Both the position numbers and the translations under genes were made by a program. Shown here one piece after another: positions 60,645 through 64,000 of a DNA stretch of 64,000 nucleotides. The DNA comes from Nautilus pompilius (Eukaryota; Mollusca; Cephalopoda; Nautilida; Nautilidae): assembly GCA_018389105.1 (NCBI GenBank), contig JACATO010000048.1:434001-498000 (forward strand), given 5' to 3'. Each line of letters starts with the position of its first letter. Positions within the stretch are counted from its first letter, which is position 1. Under the pieces are notes generated by a model. The model ran no database searches. It had not been told where the DNA came from and was given only the letters and a program-made list of their open reading frames with translations.

Positions 60645-63600
60645 TTGAGTTGCAAATCTAGCAACTAATTGTTTTAAATACCAATTAGATGCTGTAGTGG
60701 GCAGAGCAGCTAAACAGTGAAAACATATTTTATAAATAGAAGAAAATTTTATTTCTTTTGAAATTATATGCAAGAATTTTACCTAATGAAAAATTTCCCG
60801 CTGAAAGTAGAGAGAGAGAGAAACCAGATCAAGATTAATTTTTTTAAGTGAGGACTAATTTTAATTCATTAAATCTGTCTCACAAACCAAGTTTAATCTA
60901 TGTGCCACTGAAAGTACTGCATTTATCCTTTCTGAAAGGAAGATGTGTTTATTACGAGAGAGCAGCCTATAGTCCACTACTGCCTTACAAATGTCACTGA
61001 TTTATATTTTGAAAACTTGACATGTATTTTTGAGATTACATGTTCACATAAAAACATGAAATAATGAGGTTTTTTTGTTTTTTTTTAGTATACAGGCAAA
61101 TATAAAACTATCTTATATCTTAGAATCAACATTATAATGTAATAATGCAAAACAAGCCAAGTGCTTGAACAGCTGTGTACAAACCCAATGAGGTGATGCT
61201 AGTGTTAAGTTTCATCACTGTATTCCTTCAGTTAGAATAAGTAGACTCACACCAGGTAACAGACAAAATAAGAAACTTTATTTATAGCAATAAGGCATAT
61301 ATTAATAGCAACCTAACAATAATAATGGTGTGGAGCAACAACTTTAACACAACTTAGTACCCCTTACCCCTCGAGAAACTGGTAGGTAGGATAATCTGTA
61401 CCACCATACCATTAAATTTTTTAAAAAAAACCTTTCCACATAAACATATATAATTTAAATGAAATTCTCATTCTCCACTTGCAAATTAAGTTAATCAATA
61501 GTAATAATTACCAGATGACCAATGTCAGTGTGTCATCTATGTTGCTTTTGAATGCACAGTTTCAATTAGCAAAGCTTCTAATAAAAGTTGCTTTGAATTT
61601 CTCCCTTTTTATGTCATTGATCCTGATATCTGTTGGCAAGTTCTTGAAGAAATGGGGGAAACTAAAGAGAGATCACTCACTAACTTTATGGCATACCAAT
61701 GCTAACCCAGTGAGATACAGGCCCATTCAATAGGTGAAAGATCAACAAAGTAATCTAACCTTGGAACAACCCTTATTCCGTGCTACTTAAATGTTTTTCT
61801 GTAATACACATAGCTGTGAGGTCTAGTATTGTCATAAATAAAAATGCATTACCATACTGATGAGCTGTTACAACCAAGTACTTCAGAAAACCATCATTGT
61901 TGCAGACTATATTAAGTAATAATTGCTATTATAACGGGAAGAAAAGCAGGATTTTCTTCATATCCAAGAATATAATTATTGATGGCTACTTGCAAAGTTC
62001 ATATGAAAATAAGAGTAAATTATATCCTGCACCAGTCACCTAGACATTACTTTCTTTATTGTAAGACTGTCAAGTATGCAACACTGTGTCAACAACTAGA
62101 GATCAGTATAATTGCCAATCTCAAAAGTGTGAATGTACAGTATGATAAAAGTTTCACGGTAAATGTTAGTTCAAAACCAGTTTACCCAGGCAGCAACATT
62201 TGATTTAGATAAAATAACAACAAATGACAGAATAACTTTAGCATTAGTCAGGACACTTCAGAGAATAATTTGCAGACTGCACTTGCTCTAAACTTATGGC
62301 TTTTGTTAATATTTTAATTTACTAATTCCTGTTTAAAAATTTTTAAATAAAATTATTTTATAGTGAATCTAACTTGAATTCTTAAGAGTTATTTTTTTCT
62401 TTTTATTTAGAAATATTAATTAAACTTATAAACTTGTAACAAAATGACTGGCCATTCAAAAAAGAATGAGGGGGATAATATATTTGTGTTACTTAGCTCT
62501 TTTCTTTTTAACGTTTTTCCATAGATGAATTCTGAGATGTCACGGTCTATGGATAATATTTAAATATTAAAAAAAATAAGAATACTATTAATCAATTTTT
62601 CCTAAGTGAAGAGCTCCAAGTGTTTGTGGATATTATCTATGAGATGATACAAGTTAGAGTTACTGGAGCTGCAGAGATCTATTTTTTGCTGTTATTCATA
62701 TTGAAGCAAAGGGAACAAAGTTTTGATTAAAGCATTCTTGTTATTAAGAGTTACTCAATAAGTGAAGCATCAACAACAAAAGCAACTTTCTTTTCTAATC
62801 ACTTAGGTTGTAGACACTGTCATATTAACAAATTCTGTAGCTTTGTTTGCAAAGACATCAAGTCAACTGAAATGTTTATTAGCCATGTCAATCTTTGCTA
62901 CAAGTGATTTATGTTAATGATGGGTTTCCTAAGAATTTGTAGGCCATAAGTGAGTTTCTGAGTAATGTCTATCTTTTCCACATTTTGTTTTTGTTAGTTA
63001 ATTTTAGGTATAATTTATAATAAATAAAACTGCAGTATTAGTGATTCATTATCTTCTGCAGTGAGTCAAATTTGAACAGTTCGCCTCCAGTGGCCATGCC
63101 AGAGTATGGAAAAGTTAAACCTGGTAGCTGTGGTCTGATGATCTGTGCAGTAATTCGTTTTGCTGGCAATTGAGAAATGCCATAATTCAGTGACTTATAT
63201 TTTAATTCTTAAAGAAATATACCTTCCTTGCCATTGTTTCAACAAAGTCACTTGGTTTGGGACATGCATTTTGCACAAAGATTATGAAACCTACCGCATC
63301 TCTAGAACAACTGCCTATGGGCATCTTAGAGCCCTGAAAGAATGCCATAAGCATCTCAATCAACCCCAACCAACACGACCATTGCCCAGTAATGTAAATG
63401 CACTGAAAGAAATAATCTGACAAAATTTGATCAATTGGTGATTTCCATGACTAAATGGGTTTGGGAGGTCTATGATACATGTTTTCACTGTTCCTCCAAC
63501 AGTGCTGCTACATGCAATAACTATACCAAGTACTTACTTCCCTATTGTGTTTCTTCCTTAAGCCCACACTCTGGAGTTGGCACCCATTCCAATATGGCAG

Positions 63601-63839
63601 ATCAGGGTGGGCGTTAGTTTAGACAAGTAAATAAAATAATTAATTTAAAAAGTATATTATAAAAACTATTTTAAAAGGAGAATGTAAATTGCCCTGTTAA
63701 AGCTATAGATTTGGTGACACTGGCAGATAATTCTTCTATAACTAAATATGAACATGCGAGATTAACAGCATTCTTTGTATTGTTGGACAATCGGTGCCAT
63801 GTTGTTGTTGTTGTGCACCAGTCTCTGCAATGGAACCCA
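60645..63839. other. AT-rich DNA, no gene recognised
   Basis: Open frames near 61479-61733, 61979-62203 and 63160-63420 have no convincing start or splice context. A better-balanced patch at about 63260-63400 overlaps open frames on both strands, and I cannot assign it. Confidence 0.4.
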
Positions 63840-63960
63840 CCACCTCAGTGTGGCAGTTATTCGCTACTAGAGAGCACTGCCTGTCTTGTACTAGGACAAG
63901 ACCAGCAATTCAAACTTCAGCAGCAAAATCCCAACAAAAGTCATATGACTGGACGTGAAA
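63840..63960 (-). mobile_element. Possible SINE fragment, reverse orientation
   Basis: AACTTCAGCAGCAAAATCCC followed by AACAAAAGTCAT resembles the stretch AACTTCAGCAGAAAAATCC near 37079 in the reverse SINE copy at 37075. The rest is too diverged for certainty, and the window ends just beyond. Confidence 0.3.
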
Positions 63961-64000
63961 AACAAAAAGAAACTATACTAAGTAAGCAGGCCATATCAAG

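Overview
This is an animal genome window with no prokaryotic gene organisation. It is roughly two-thirds A+T, with long gene-free stretches, microsatellites, tRNA-derived SINEs, LINE fragments and dead Tc1/mariner, hAT and piggyBac-like (TTAA) elements. The SINEs carry a tRNA-like head with a B-box, a shared body and a shared tail. Together with the mix of elements they suggest an invertebrate, possibly a cephalopod mollusc. That placement is inference; nothing here identifies the species. No rRNA, functional tRNA, CRISPR or operon is visible, and no complete host gene can be supported.

Layout. 1-3.5 kb: AT-rich DNA with the 3' part of a SINE. 3.5-6.0 kb: a decayed LINE (reverse transcriptase plus RNase H), split by a 545-bp hAT-type element with a perfect 8-bp target duplication. 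6.4-8.0 kb: a Tc1-like transposon on the minus strand with Asp-38-Glu catalytic spacing. 9-19 kb: largely repeat-poor DNA with possible regulatory sequence, best at 17.2-18.7 kb. 19-28 kb: SINEs, a 62-bp hairpin repeat present twice, and an inverted repeat at 22.84-24.1 kb made of two TTAA-ended MITEs and their flanks. 28.5-32.3 kb: a larger inverted repeat whose right arm is interrupted by a 1.5-kb Tc1 element; the left arm keeps the empty site. 35-37 kb: a possible orphan exon, a MITE fragment and a SINE. 38.2-39.6 kb: the 3' half of an L1/Tx1-like LINE. 40.8-42.1 kb: a broken mariner. 44.7-46.9 kb: a 58-bp tandem repeat, a SINE, a possible exon and a full MITE. 49.4-50.4 kb: a third Tc1-like remnant. 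50.6-52.5 kb: two SINEs. 52.5-64 kb: mostly featureless AT-rich DNA with a possible minus-strand terminal exon at 56.8-57.0 kb.

All recognisable coding sequence belongs to selfish elements, and all of it is disabled by stops, frameshifts or deletions. The only candidates for host coding sequence are three short open stretches, each behind a good splice acceptor and ending in a stop: 35736-35962 (+), 45888-46137 (+) and 56777-57007 (-). None matches a family I recognise. I did not find a convincing undescribed functional system. The most informative structures are the two large inverted repeats built around TTAA MITE ends, the nested insertions that can be ordered in time, and the 62-bp hairpin pair.
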